64,000 nucleotides of DNA from Lysinibacillus pinottii. GTDB lineage: Bacteria > Bacillota > Bacilli > Bacillales_A > Planococcaceae. Positions 8,568-17,603 of the stretch are shown here, piece after piece (position 1 is the stretch's first letter; each line of letters begins with the position of its first letter). Where the stretch lies: the NCBI RefSeq assembly GCF_024753545.1, contig NZ_JANTOO010000014.1:248001-312000 (forward strand), written 5' to 3'. The position numbers and the translations under genes are program-made. Below the pieces are notes generated by a model. The model was given only the letters and a program-made list of their open reading frames with translations. It was not told the origin of the DNA and made no database searches.

Positions 8568-8600
8568 GCACTTTTCCAACAACGGAAAAGTGCTTTTTTT
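8568..8600 (+). terminator. Terminator of the cbiM riboswitch
   Basis: A 10-bp perfect stem (8568-8577 with 8584-8593) and six-base loop are followed by seven T residues. It stands between the aptamer and the cbiM ribosome binding site, so it is the expression platform. Confidence 0.9.
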
Positions 8601-8650
8601 ATTACGCACGCTACATTCTAAAAATCTATTTATAGTTTGGAGGAAGAAAA

Positions 8651-9397
8651 TTGAAGCTGTCTTGGTGGAAACTTAGTTATTTTGTATTGGCTTTTTTAAT
8701 GGTGCCAAAACGTGCCTTCGCCATGCATATCATGGAAGGTTTTTTACCAATCGAATGGGCTATTTTTTGGTGGGTAATCTCCGTCCCATTTATTATTTTA
8801 GGATTGCGCTCTATTCGTAAAACAATCGAAGAAAACCCAGAAACAAAAATGATTCTGGGACTGTCTGGTGCATTTGCCTTTGTTCTATCAGCCTTAAAAA
8901 TCCCTTCAGTTACAGGGAGCTGTTCACATCCAACAGGGGTAGGTCTCGGAACAGTCTTATTTGGACCGTTAGCGATGAGTGTCATCGGGACAATTGTTTT
9001 ATTATTTCAATCTTTACTTTTAGCACATGGTGGAATCACAACCTTAGGGGCTAATGCATTTTCGATGGCTATCGTAGGTCCGTTTATCGTCTACTTTGTA
9101 TTTAAAGGGGCGCAAAAAATGGGGTTATCGTTTTCATTAGCTATTTTCTTTGCGGCTATGCTTGGGGATTTAGGTACATATGTGGTGACTTCTATTCAAT
9201 TAGCACTTGCTTTCCCATCTGAAGTCGGTGGCTTTATGGCTTCATTTACAAAGTTCGCAAGTATTTTTGCCTTAACACAAATCCCGTTAGCTGTGAGTGA
9301 AGGGATATTAACAGTTATTGTCATGAACTTCTTGAAAAAATATAATATTAGCGAATTAAAGTCTTTACGTGTTTTCTCTACAAAGGAGGCGCACTAA
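8651..9397 (+). CDS. cbiM: Cobalt ECF transporter substrate-capture protein CbiM
   Basis: CbiM is the membrane substrate-specific component of the CbiMNQO cobalt importer. The 248-residue protein starts with an N-terminal hydrophobic signal segment ending KRAFA, then MHIMEGFLPIEWA. After processing, the Met-His start supplies the metal ligands known in this family. GSCSHPTGVGLG and a set of hydrophobic helices follow. The start is TTG at 8651 with GGAGG eight bases upstream. It is the first gene after the cobalamin riboswitch and is one base from cbiN. Confidence 0.94.
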   Translation: MKLSWWKLSYFVLAFLMVPKRAFAMHIMEGFLPIEWAIFWWVISVPFIILGLRSIRKTIEENPETKMILGLSGAFAFVLSALKIPSVTGSCSHPTGVGLGTVLFGPLAMSVIGTIVLLFQSLLLAHGGITTLGANAFSMAIVGPFIVYFVFKGAQKMGLSFSLAIFFAAMLGDLGTYVVTSIQLALAFPSEVGGFMASFTKFASIFALTQIPLAVSEGILTVIVMNFLKKYNISELKSLRVFSTKEAH

Positions 9398-9398
9398 T

Positions 9399-9671
9399 AT
9401 GAAACGAAATTTATTACTATTAGCGATTGTAGTGCTATTGGCCATTATCCCGCTCTTCGTCCAAAAGGGAGCAGAATTTGGCGGAGCTGATGGTGAAGCC
9501 GAAGCTGCCATTGGAGAGATTAATGCAGAGTATGAGCCATGGTTTGATAGTTTATGGGAACCGCCCAGTGGTGAAATTGAAAGCTTATTATTCGTGCTAC
9601 AAGCAGCTATTGGTGCTGGTTTTATCGGCTACTTTATCGGCTATATGCGTGGCAAACATAAAGAAGGTTAA
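9399..9671 (+). CDS. cbiN: Cobalt ECF transporter component CbiN
   Basis: CbiN is a small membrane partner of CbiM needed for cobalt uptake. The 90-residue protein has one transmembrane helix at residues 4-20, an acidic extracytoplasmic loop with EYEPWFDSLWEPPSGEIESLLF, and a second helix near 67-83, the usual CbiN layout. The ATG at 9399 follows an AAGGAGG site inside the end of cbiM. Confidence 0.93.
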   Translation: MKRNLLLLAIVVLLAIIPLFVQKGAEFGGADGEAEAAIGEINAEYEPWFDSLWEPPSGEIESLLFVLQAAIGAGFIGYFIGYMRGKHKEG

Positions 9672-9673
9672 GA

Positions 9674-10450
9674 ATGATGTTACTCATTGATAAGTATGCG
9701 TATCTCAATAAGCTAGCGTACGTTCATCCTCTAGAAAAAATGATATTTTCATTAGGACTACTTTTATTCACGCTTATTATGAGAGAGGAACGACTTTCAC
9801 TCATTACATTTTTTGTAATGAGTGCTTTTATCATTTGGGGTGCGAAAATCCCACTAAAATACTATGCGAAGCTATTATTACTACCAGGATTTTTCTTATT
9901 CACAAGTCTCATCTCCATCCTAATTTCGATAGCGCCAGCAACGCATGTATTACCAGCCCATATGGGATCATTTACGTATATGAGCTGGACAATTTTTATT
10001 GGGAGAGCCAGTATCGCTACCGCACAGCAGCTATTCTTTATCGTACTCGGCAGTATAAGCTGCTTATATTTTTTAATTTTAACAACATCTGTACAAGAGA
10101 TTTGTTATGTGCTTCGCCAATGGAGGCTCCCTCCTTTATTAGTTGAGTTAGTAGAACTCACCTATCGTTTTATTTTTATTTTTTTCGAAAGCATGCAAAA
10201 AATTCATTTAGCCCAGCAAGCCCGCCTTGGCCATCATTCACCCATGCAATGGTTACGTTCGATGTCTATGCTGATTACAGCGTTGTTTATTGAAATGTTT
10301 CAGCGTAGTCGAGAGCTTAACAATGCCATGCAGGCACGTGGCGGTGAAACGGTTTATTGGCACGAAACGGCCGTCTATAATAAAAAAAACTGGCTCGGCA
10401 TGATGGCTATTTTTTTATTCCTTATCGTATATGGAGGATACTTCTCATGA
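9674..10450 (+). CDS. cbiQ: Cobalt ECF transporter membrane (T) component CbiQ
   Basis: CbiQ is the transmembrane coupling protein that links CbiM to the ATPase. The 258-residue product begins with IDKYAYLNKLAYVHPLEKM, then has four to five hydrophobic helices. The coupling-helix motif region has RSRELNNAMQARGGE (the family's A-R-G motif) near residues 215-230. There are ATG codons at 9674 and 9677; either is possible after GAAGG. The end overlaps the cbiO start by four bases. Confidence 0.92.
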   Translation: MMLLIDKYAYLNKLAYVHPLEKMIFSLGLLLFTLIMREERLSLITFFVMSAFIIWGAKIPLKYYAKLLLLPGFFLFTSLISILISIAPATHVLPAHMGSFTYMSWTIFIGRASIATAQQLFFIVLGSISCLYFLILTTSVQEICYVLRQWRLPPLLVELVELTYRFIFIFFESMQKIHLAQQARLGHHSPMQWLRSMSMLITALFIEMFQRSRELNNAMQARGGETVYWHETAVYNKKNWLGMMAIFLFLIVYGGYFS

Positions 10451-11295
10451 CAGCATATTATTTTCAACTGACTAATTTGTCTTATGCCTATGCAGATGGA
10501 ACAAAGGCTTTGACAGATATTTCACTAGACATTCCAAAAGGGAAAAAAATCGCTATACTCGGTCATAATGGAGCAGGAAAATCCACTTTATTTCAACATC
10601 TTAATGGCATTTTGAAACCGACAGCCGGAACCATTTCATTTAATGGGAACGAACTTCAATATAGTAGAAAAGCATTAAAAGCACTTCGCCAACAGGTGGG
10701 AATTGTCTTTCAAGATGCTGATAATCAGCTTTTTTCAGGAACCGTTAAGCAAGATATAGCCTATGGTCCATTGAATTTAGGTTGGTCTACGGAAAAAATT
10801 GAAGAAAAAATAGCCTGGGCTGTGGCACAAACTGAAGTAACAGAGCTACTTGATAAACCGATTCACTTCTTAAGTGTAGGACAGAAAAAACGTGTGGCAA
10901 TGGCAGGTGTATTAGCGATGGAACCGGCTGTCCTTTTATTAGATGAACCAACGGCTGGTCTTGATAGCTATTATGCTTCTCAGGTTTTTCAGTACTTAGC
11001 CAAATTAGAAGACTGTGAACGAACGATTATCGCTGCTACTCACGACATTTCCCTTGCCTATGAATGGGCGGATCACATCATCGTCATGGAGGCAGGAAAC
11101 ATTATTTATCATGGTGATCCTATCGCCCTGTTCTATGAAGAAGAATTGCTAAAACGGGCACATCTTGAACGACCATGGGTCTTTGAAATGACCATGGCTC
11201 TACAAAAAAAGAAATTATGGCAAGAAAATATTTCAGTTCCTCGCTCTAAGCATGACTTATTACAATTGATCGAACAGCTACCCGTTCAGGTTTAA
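10447..11295 (+). CDS. cbiO: Cobalt ECF transporter ATPase CbiO
   Basis: CbiO drives cobalt uptake by ATP hydrolysis at the inner face of the membrane. The 282-residue ABC protein has Walker A GHNGAGKST (39-47), Q-loop IVFQDADNQLF, signature LSVGQKKR (142-149), Walker B LLLDEP (163-168) and switch histidine in AATHD. The DADNQLF element is typical of ECF ATPases. Only one ATPase gene is present, as usual for CbiMNQO. The start overlaps the cbiQ stop (ATGA). Confidence 0.94.
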   Translation: MTAYYFQLTNLSYAYADGTKALTDISLDIPKGKKIAILGHNGAGKSTLFQHLNGILKPTAGTISFNGNELQYSRKALKALRQQVGIVFQDADNQLFSGTVKQDIAYGPLNLGWSTEKIEEKIAWAVAQTEVTELLDKPIHFLSVGQKKRVAMAGVLAMEPAVLLLDEPTAGLDSYYASQVFQYLAKLEDCERTIIAATHDISLAYEWADHIIVMEAGNIIYHGDPIALFYEEELLKRAHLERPWVFEMTMALQKKKLWQENISVPRSKHDLLQLIEQLPVQV

Positions 11296-11319
11296 TAAGC
11301 ATTATTAATAATAAAATAA

Positions 11320-11350
11320 CGGACAGCTCATCCCTTTACTGTTCGATTTT
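11320..11350 (+). terminator. Possible terminator after cbiO
   Basis: CGGACAG (11320-11326) can pair with CTGTTCG (11339-11345), with one G-U pair, followed by ATTTTTC. The loop of 12 bases is long and the stem short, so this is a weak call. Confidence 0.4.
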
Positions 11351-11452
11351 TCAAATTGCGAAGAAAAATTTTCCTCATTTACGAAACTTTTCTATCGCTT
11401 ATCCGTATTAGTATAGTCGAGACCTATTATAGAACATCAAGGAGAGATACAA

Positions 11453-14400
11453 TTGAAAAGTTGGTTTAAAAAATCAGTCGCTGTCGCAGCATCCGCTGCG
11501 CTAATGGTTCCTGTGGCCTCAGCTTTTGCAGAGGAGGCACCACATCAAACAGCGAAGAACGTATTAGCAAGCAATTCACAACATGCAGGTAAGAATCTTA
11601 AAACTGAAGACAAATGGATGAGTAAAGATACGATTATTATCAAGCATTCCGGCCTTGATAAAAGCGTACATAAAAAAATTGGCTCCAAGGTCATCCGCTC
11701 TATACCTTCATTAGGCTATGATGTGATTCAACTTAACAAAGGTGTATCCATTGAAAAAGCCGTCTCTTACTATTTAAAGCAGCAAGGGATTACAAGTGTA
11801 TCCCCTAGTTATGTCTATCATTCTTTCAACAAAGAGGCTGACCCAAAGATAAAAGATATGTATCATCTAAGCCTTTTGCAAATGGATCAGGCATTAGCAT
11901 TAGCTGGGGAAAATGACGTAACAGTAGCTGTCATCGATTCGGGTGTTGATTTTAAACATCCCGACCTAAAATCTCAAGTACTCACACCTTATAATGCAGC
12001 TGCTCCGGCAAATACATCTTATCCAGGTGACCATGGGACACATGTTGCTGGGATTATTGCCGCAGCCAAAGACAATGGTATTGGTGGACATGGAATTAAT
12101 CCACAAGCGAAGCTACTACCTATTGATGTCTTTAACGGAAAAGAAGGAGCAAATGATTTTATCATTGCACAAGGTATTCTGTACGCCATTGAGCAAGGTG
12201 TGGACGTCATTAATATGAGTCTTGGAGGCTATGGTGAATCCCCACTTATGCAGGATGCTGTTCAAAAAGCTATTGATAGTGGAATTACGATTGTTGCAGC
12301 CGCTGGAAATGAGTCGACGGATGACTATTCCTTCCCTGCTTCCTATGAAGGCGTTATAAGTGTTGGTTCCACGAATGATCGAAATAAACTATCCAGCTAT
12401 TCCAATTACGGTCCTTCTGTTGATGTCGTGGCTCCTGGCGAAGACATCTACAGTACCGTACACGATGAGAAAAAAGGATCATCTTTTGTCAAGTTTAGTG
12501 GTACTTCCATGGCATCTCCTGTAGTGGCAGGCATCGTCTCCCTACTTAAATCAAAGCATCCGAATTTAAAGCCACATGAGATTGAAGCAATTCTTGAAAT
12601 GACAGCACAAGATTTAGGTAAAAAAGGTTATGACCTTACTTATGGTCATGGGCTTGTCGATCCTGTGAAAGCCTTACAGTTCGATTTAAATAAATTACCT
12701 AAACATTATTCTGAATCCAAAGAAGAGCGTATCAAAAATGCCAAAGTTCTTGCCAAAAATACATTAAATATCGAACAAGGTGTTTTCGAGCAGCAAGATG
12801 AAAAAAAATGGTATAAGGTTGATTTAGAGGCAAATGAATATGCACAGCTAACTTTAAAAGGTGCTGAACAATACGACTATGCCTTTGATTTATACTTCTA
12901 CCCTACTAACAAGCAGGGTGAAGTAGAGCCAATTAAAGTTAATGATGTTCGTGTAGGAAAAAAAGAAGGTCACCTCTTTAAAGCAGACCAAAAAGGAACA
13001 TTGTTAATTGGTGTGAAAGATCATAATGGTAGTTATAGCTTAAAAGGCAAATCTACTTATATCTTTACAGCACAAACTACGAAAAACTCAGATTTACCAA
13101 TCGATGCATTAAATAAGTCTTCAATGGAGTCTATTAAAAAGTTCCCATACAATACGGCAGGAAAAAACTATACCCTACTGTCTAAAGATCAACAAAAGGA
13201 TCAAGATTATTTTACGTTTTCTGTAAAAAAACCGACAACATTGAAGTTTGATCTATCTGGTATACCAGGTGTTACTGCCTCTATGGATTTATACTTAAAA
13301 GAGGATTTCAATCTGATTCCACCAGAAGAGGTAAAGCAAGCTAAAAAAGAGGAAAGCGAAGAAGAAGAAGCCTTCCCAATTCAAAGCTCCTACGGTGCAG
13401 CTAAAGGTGAAGCAGTGAGCATGATCATCGATGCTGTACCCGATCAAGAGTACATTTTAAGTGTATCTAATGAGAGTAATAGCGAGTTTTCAATGGAGAT
13501 GTTTTTCAGTGGTGGCATTGAAAAAGAGGAAACAGTCAGTGAGTCAATGATCCCATACACATTAAAAGGTGAGGTTGTTACGCTCCCACCAGATGAGGAT
13601 GGACTACCATTAGAGGATGCCATGTATGACGAAAATGTCTCGGTCGACCAGTTACCAATAACACCAAGTACAACAAAAAAACGGAATGAAATTGAAGGCA
13701 TGATGAATATGCTCATGAATTCCTTTACGACGGACAATTTAGAAAATGTTGATCCGATTATTAAGCAAGCTATTCGCTTCAACATTGGTGAGGATCAAAA
13801 AGCTTATTTCCAAACAGAATATGATGAGGACTACTTCTTATTTAAAACAAAAGAAGACGCTCTTTATAGCTTTAGCTTTAACAAAGATGCAAGCCAAATG
13901 CCTGCCGGTACTGTGTTTGAATATGATGAAAAAGCCAAGGAACTAATTCCTGTGTCGTCCTTAACCAATGACCTAGGCTTACTTTCGTTACTTCTTGGCT
14001 CTGCCGGTAATGAAAACGATGCAAAAGTAATGGCATTGAAGAAGGATAAAACCTATGTAGTAGCTGTTGTAAATGCTGGTGAACGTTCAACTGAGCCTTA
14101 TACGTTGAAAACAAGTAAAATAGGTGATATTCCGAAAGATTATAATCCAGAGAATTATGAAGAAGCAAAGGCGTTAAAAATTCAACCTGGCACAACTTAT
14201 AAGGATCATCTAATTTATCAAGACGATGAGGATTACTATTATTATAAGCAAGAGGGCAATGATGAAATTATGAGTTTATTGCTTTCCTCTGTTCCATTTA
14301 CCAATGAACAATTAAATCAACTGCCAAAAGAGCTACAAAAGGACTTAAAATTTGCAGGTTCGATTATTGAGGATACAAACGGCAATATGAAAATTGATCC

Positions 14401-14971
14401 GAAGGAAATGGAAACAGCCATTCCATTTGGACTGAGCGATAATATTCTTGAGATACTCCTTGGCATGGTAGGAACGACAGACGTAAATACATCCTTTAAG
14501 GCTAAAAAGGATCGAGGTTACTTTATTCAAGTCAATAGCACGGGTCTTGGCCAAATGTCCATTCAGCCCTATACATTAACTTTGTTCGACCATAAACGAG
14601 CAGACGAAGATGCAGATTCCAAATTAGTGAATGGTGTACCAAGTAAAACGTCTGCCCTAACGAAAGAAGACGACAAATGGGTTGCCACACAATATTTAAA
14701 TGCGGGTATTCCATTTGGAGATAAGGATTACTTTGAATTTAACAACGTCCAAAAACGTAATATCTTCTTCTCACTTCAAACAGAAAAAGCACTGGATGGT
14801 GTGATTCGAGTGATAGATGCCAACGGAAAAACAGTTAAAACTTTGGATCTTTACGGAGCTGGAGATGCTGAGGTAGGTACTGTGGAGCTGGACGCAGGCA
14901 AATACTATATTGAAGTTAGTGAATATTATGGCCAAGCAAGTACACAGCCATATACGTTAGAAATTAAATAA
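11453..14971 (+). CDS. Secreted subtilisin-like serine protease with large C-terminal region
   Basis: The 1172-residue product is an exported S8 protease. A Sec signal peptide (MKSWFKK, hydrophobic core, cleavage after AFA near residue 26) is followed by a propeptide-like region. The catalytic domain (about 130-410) has Asp162 in VIDSGVD, His194 in GDHGTHVAG, Asn286 in AAAGNES and Ser352 in SGTSMASP. The remaining 760 residues are acidic and repeat-like, with several segments ending YTLK or YTLEIK that resemble prepeptidase C-terminal (PPC) beta domains. I see no SLH or LPxTG anchor. The TTG start has AAGGAGAG upstream. It stands alone, with a terminator behind it. Confidence 0.92.
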   Translation: MKSWFKKSVAVAASAALMVPVASAFAEEAPHQTAKNVLASNSQHAGKNLKTEDKWMSKDTIIIKHSGLDKSVHKKIGSKVIRSIPSLGYDVIQLNKGVSIEKAVSYYLKQQGITSVSPSYVYHSFNKEADPKIKDMYHLSLLQMDQALALAGENDVTVAVIDSGVDFKHPDLKSQVLTPYNAAAPANTSYPGDHGTHVAGIIAAAKDNGIGGHGINPQAKLLPIDVFNGKEGANDFIIAQGILYAIEQGVDVINMSLGGYGESPLMQDAVQKAIDSGITIVAAAGNESTDDYSFPASYEGVISVGSTNDRNKLSSYSNYGPSVDVVAPGEDIYSTVHDEKKGSSFVKFSGTSMASPVVAGIVSLLKSKHPNLKPHEIEAILEMTAQDLGKKGYDLTYGHGLVDPVKALQFDLNKLPKHYSESKEERIKNAKVLAKNTLNIEQGVFEQQDEKKWYKVDLEANEYAQLTLKGAEQYDYAFDLYFYPTNKQGEVEPIKVNDVRVGKKEGHLFKADQKGTLLIGVKDHNGSYSLKGKSTYIFTAQTTKNSDLPIDALNKSSMESIKKFPYNTAGKNYTLLSKDQQKDQDYFTFSVKKPTTLKFDLSGIPGVTASMDLYLKEDFNLIPPEEVKQAKKEESEEEEAFPIQSSYGAAKGEAVSMIIDAVPDQEYILSVSNESNSEFSMEMFFSGGIEKEETVSESMIPYTLKGEVVTLPPDEDGLPLEDAMYDENVSVDQLPITPSTTKKRNEIEGMMNMLMNSFTTDNLENVDPIIKQAIRFNIGEDQKAYFQTEYDEDYFLFKTKEDALYSFSFNKDASQMPAGTVFEYDEKAKELIPVSSLTNDLGLLSLLLGSAGNENDAKVMALKKDKTYVVAVVNAGERSTEPYTLKTSKIGDIPKDYNPENYEEAKALKIQPGTTYKDHLIYQDDEDYYYYKQEGNDEIMSLLLSSVPFTNEQLNQLPKELQKDLKFAGSIIEDTNGNMKIDPKEMETAIPFGLSDNILEILLGMVGTTDVNTSFKAKKDRGYFIQVNSTGLGQMSIQPYTLTLFDHKRADEDADSKLVNGVPSKTSALTKEDDKWVATQYLNAGIPFGDKDYFEFNNVQKRNIFFSLQTEKALDGVIRVIDANGKTVKTLDLYGAGDAEVGTVELDAGKYYIEVSEYYGQASTQPYTLEIK

Positions 14972-14980
14972 TATCAATAA

Positions 14981-15016
14981 ACTCCCCTAGATAACGAAAT
15001 ATCTAGGGGAGTTTTG
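14981..15016 (+). terminator. Terminator after the subtilase
   Basis: A 13-bp perfect stem (14981-14993 with 15000-15012) with a six-base loop is followed by TTTTG. It may also serve the convergent acetyltransferase gene. Confidence 0.88.
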
Positions 15017-15052
15017 TACAAAAAGCATATTCATCCTAAAATAAAATGCTGA

Positions 15053-15493
15053 TTACATAAAATATTTGACATAATTACAGTATTCATCTTGCTTCATATG
15101 AAGCCTTTCATACAGCTTACGCGCATTCACATTATCAGCTGCTGTTTGCAGTGTCACATAGCGCGCATTCTGTTGCTCACAATAGTGAAAAACCTTTTCC
15201 ATCAATGCCTTGCCCACCCCTAGGCCTCTAGCATCTTCCGTGACATAAATATCATTCAAAATATAGGCTCGCTGTAAAGCTATAGAAGAAAACGTTGGAT
15301 ATAATTGTGTAAATCCAACCATCTTGCCGTCTACTAACGCCATAAAAATGACTGACTCTTTGAGGGCCAATCGTAATTGTAAAAATGCTTTTGCGCTACT
15401 TTCGTCCGATTCTATACCATAAAACTGACGATATTCATCAAATAGCTTCGTTAACTCTTCTAGTTCGTTCATCGATGCTTGTAGTATTTCCAT
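15053..15493 (-). CDS. GNAT family N-acetyltransferase
   Basis: The 146-residue protein has the GNAT fold pattern. The acetyl-CoA binding region is DIYVTEDARGLGVGKALMEKV (motif A, R/Q-x-x-G-x-G/A near residues 95-102), and the C-terminal part has TLQTAADNVNARKLYERLHM. The substrate cannot be read from the sequence. It is transcribed alone, convergent with the subtilase. GGGGAGACAAGA before the ATG is a reasonable ribosome binding site. Confidence 0.85.
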   Translation of the reverse strand: MEILQASMNELEELTKLFDEYRQFYGIESDESSAKAFLQLRLALKESVIFMALVDGKMVGFTQLYPTFSSIALQRAYILNDIYVTEDARGLGVGKALMEKVFHYCEQQNARYVTLQTAADNVNARKLYERLHMKQDEYCNYVKYFM

Positions 15494-15606
15494 TCTTGTC
15501 TCCCCTTGTGTCTTCCCCTGATTGTTTCTAACATTATAAATCTAGTTTTATTATATAGGAAAAAATGGCACAAAGAAAAGAATACTCCTCTTCATCGAGA
15601 GAAGTT

Positions 15607-16701
15607 CTACTTAATTTCATTTAAATATGCTGCGACATCTTTCACGATATGCTGCCAGTTCAAATCCCTCCGCGCATCGGCTTGTAGCTGTAGACAAGTA
15701 TTTGCCAACATTTCTTCCTGCTGAGTGACTTGCTGTAACGTCCGAGCTATACTTTCCCAATCATGTGTTGGATGAATACAGCCAAAACGTTGTTGCTGGG
15801 TAATATCTGCAGCCCCATCCACATCAGTTGTCACAATATAACAACCGTTTTTAGCCGCCTCTGCAAAAACATGTGCAAAGCATTCAACTGTGGATGTTAA
15901 GCAAAAGATTTTTGCCTTGCGATACTCCTCCTCTAGCTGCATCTTGTCTGAGATTGGCCCTACCATTGTGACTTGCGCAGGATAAGGATGACTGTCCAGT
16001 AATTGTTTTATTTCCTGCTGAAACGATTCAGACATAGGTCCTACCAAACGAAGCTCCCAGTCTGTCAGCTGTGCTGCTAGAAAGGCTTTTATTGTAAAAG
16101 TGGTCTGCTTCTCTGGTGCATCTAATCGGCCCACTGATAGAATTCTATTTTCTTTCTCATGAAATTGCACGGGCTCTGTGTGAAAATACTCATAAAAGCC
16201 ATTTGGGATATGTTGAACATCTAATTGTGAAAACTCTCGAATGTCAGTTTGAATCGATACACATTCGGAGGTCAGAAGATCACAAAGCTGTAGCAATTCT
16301 AGAAAGTATGGATAGGTTTTTAATCGACTTAACCAAAATCGATTAACATCTAACTTCATATAAACTTTGCCATTAGGATTAAACTGCTTATACGTTTGAA
16401 GAATGGAAAGATAGGATGGGTAAGGTCCTATAGCAAAAACTAGATCAATGTCCTTGGCATGCTTGACTAAATAAGCATTCATATTGGCAACATAATCAAT
16501 CCCTATTGGAATTCGCTCGAATTTAACAGTCGGAAAAGATTGTTGCAGCAGCGCTTCATTCATCTCTGCCGTCACTATACTAACTTCATAGCCTAAATAC
16601 TCCCCTAGTAAAATAGGCACTAAACATAGATCTTTGAAGATGTGTGCATCGGAAAGTTTAGCTGATTCCACGCTACAAATAAATGCGATTCTTTTTGTCA
16701 T
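15607..16701 (-). CDS. Glycosyltransferase, GT-B fold (family 4 like)
   Basis: The 364-residue protein looks like a retaining GT4 glycosyltransferase. It has an N-terminal domain with little signature and a C-terminal nucleotide-sugar domain: ILSVGRLDAPEKQTTFTIKAF (about 180-200), WELRLVGP, and the E-x7-E region ECFAHVFAEAAKNG near 290. No transmembrane segment is evident, so it acts on the cytosolic side. It is divergent from the GT2 and sugar-nucleotide genes to its right, and a shared role in making one surface glycan is an inference. The ATG has GAGGG upstream. Confidence 0.8.
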   Translation of the reverse strand: MTKRIAFICSVESAKLSDAHIFKDLCLVPILLGEYLGYEVSIVTAEMNEALLQQSFPTVKFERIPIGIDYVANMNAYLVKHAKDIDLVFAIGPYPSYLSILQTYKQFNPNGKVYMKLDVNRFWLSRLKTYPYFLELLQLCDLLTSECVSIQTDIREFSQLDVQHIPNGFYEYFHTEPVQFHEKENRILSVGRLDAPEKQTTFTIKAFLAAQLTDWELRLVGPMSESFQQEIKQLLDSHPYPAQVTMVGPISDKMQLEEEYRKAKIFCLTSTVECFAHVFAEAAKNGCYIVTTDVDGAADITQQQRFGCIHPTHDWESIARTLQQVTQQEEMLANTCLQLQADARRDLNWQHIVKDVAAYLNEIK

Positions 16702-16957
16702 TGAATCCCTCTTTCTTAAAAAGCGCTCTTTCCTAGTTTATGCCCATACCTGTCAAACGTGTATAACTTAGTAAAATGTCACCCCCTTCTCCATAGTTCT
16801 CTAGCAAAAATAAATGTAATCCATAAAATTACTCTCTTAAAAAACTTATGTTAACAAGCAATTGCCTACAATAGACCTCTATCCCCGCATATTGTAATAA
16901 AGAATCTGTTCAGTGAACCTGACAAACTAAACTACCTAATCAGGATGGAGGGATAAA
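16702..16957. other. Divergent intergenic region between the glycosyltransferase genes
   Basis: This AT-rich stretch of about 256 bases must hold promoters for both divergent units. I see no clear hairpin, riboswitch or short gene in it. Confidence 0.5.
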
Positions 16958-17557
16958 ATGAAAATAAGCTTTTTATCACCTGCGTTTAATAGTGAAGAAT
17001 GGATCTTAACAATGCTTGACAGTATTCCTAAAGAATATGCCTATGAAATTATCGTTGTAGATGACGGCTCCACAGACAATACGTTAGCCATTTTACAGGA
17101 CTATCAAAAAGTCTGCCCAGCTTTAAAAATTATCGTTCATCCAACGAATCTAGGTGCAAGTGTTGCCTATAACCGATGCATTGCTGAAGCAACAGGTGAT
17201 TATATTGCCATCATCGATAGTGATGACCATTATTTGCCTGCCATCCGCAATGTATTAGCACAGGTGGATGGTGAATTTGATATTTACTACTACAACATGA
17301 TTATTAAGAATGGCTATGCGTTTATTAAAGATGAATCAAATCGTTACTCATTGCCAGGACAATTTAAAATTATTCGAAGAAGCTTCATCGGGGATGCGAA
17401 GTTTACGATACGTAAGGATATTGCAGGAGATTGGGATTTTAATTGTGCGCTTATGGACAAAAATCCAACCAGCAAGTATACCCATGAATACGCTTATTGG
17501 TACAACTATCCACGAGAAAACTCAGAATGTGATTTGCATGAAAGAGGATTGAAATAA
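16958..17557 (+). CDS. Glycosyltransferase family 2 protein (GT-A fold)
   Basis: The 199-residue protein begins with the family 2 core: SFLSPAFNSEEWILTMLDSI, then YEIIVVDDGSTDNTLAIL, and IAIIDSDDHYLPA with the metal-binding D-x-D (about residues 86-91). It is short for the family, ending after the catalytic domain with no membrane helices. GGAGGGATAAA precedes the ATG. The next gene starts a few bases after its stop, so it probably heads a three-gene polysaccharide operon. Confidence 0.85.
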   Translation: MKISFLSPAFNSEEWILTMLDSIPKEYAYEIIVVDDGSTDNTLAILQDYQKVCPALKIIVHPTNLGASVAYNRCIAEATGDYIAIIDSDDHYLPAIRNVLAQVDGEFDIYYYNMIIKNGYAFIKDESNRYSLPGQFKIIRRSFIGDAKFTIRKDIAGDWDFNCALMDKNPTSKYTHEYAYWYNYPRENSECDLHERGLK

Positions 17558-17603
17558 TATCATGAACGGACGTAAGCATGTGGGAGGTGTCACAAACCAT
17601 ACA

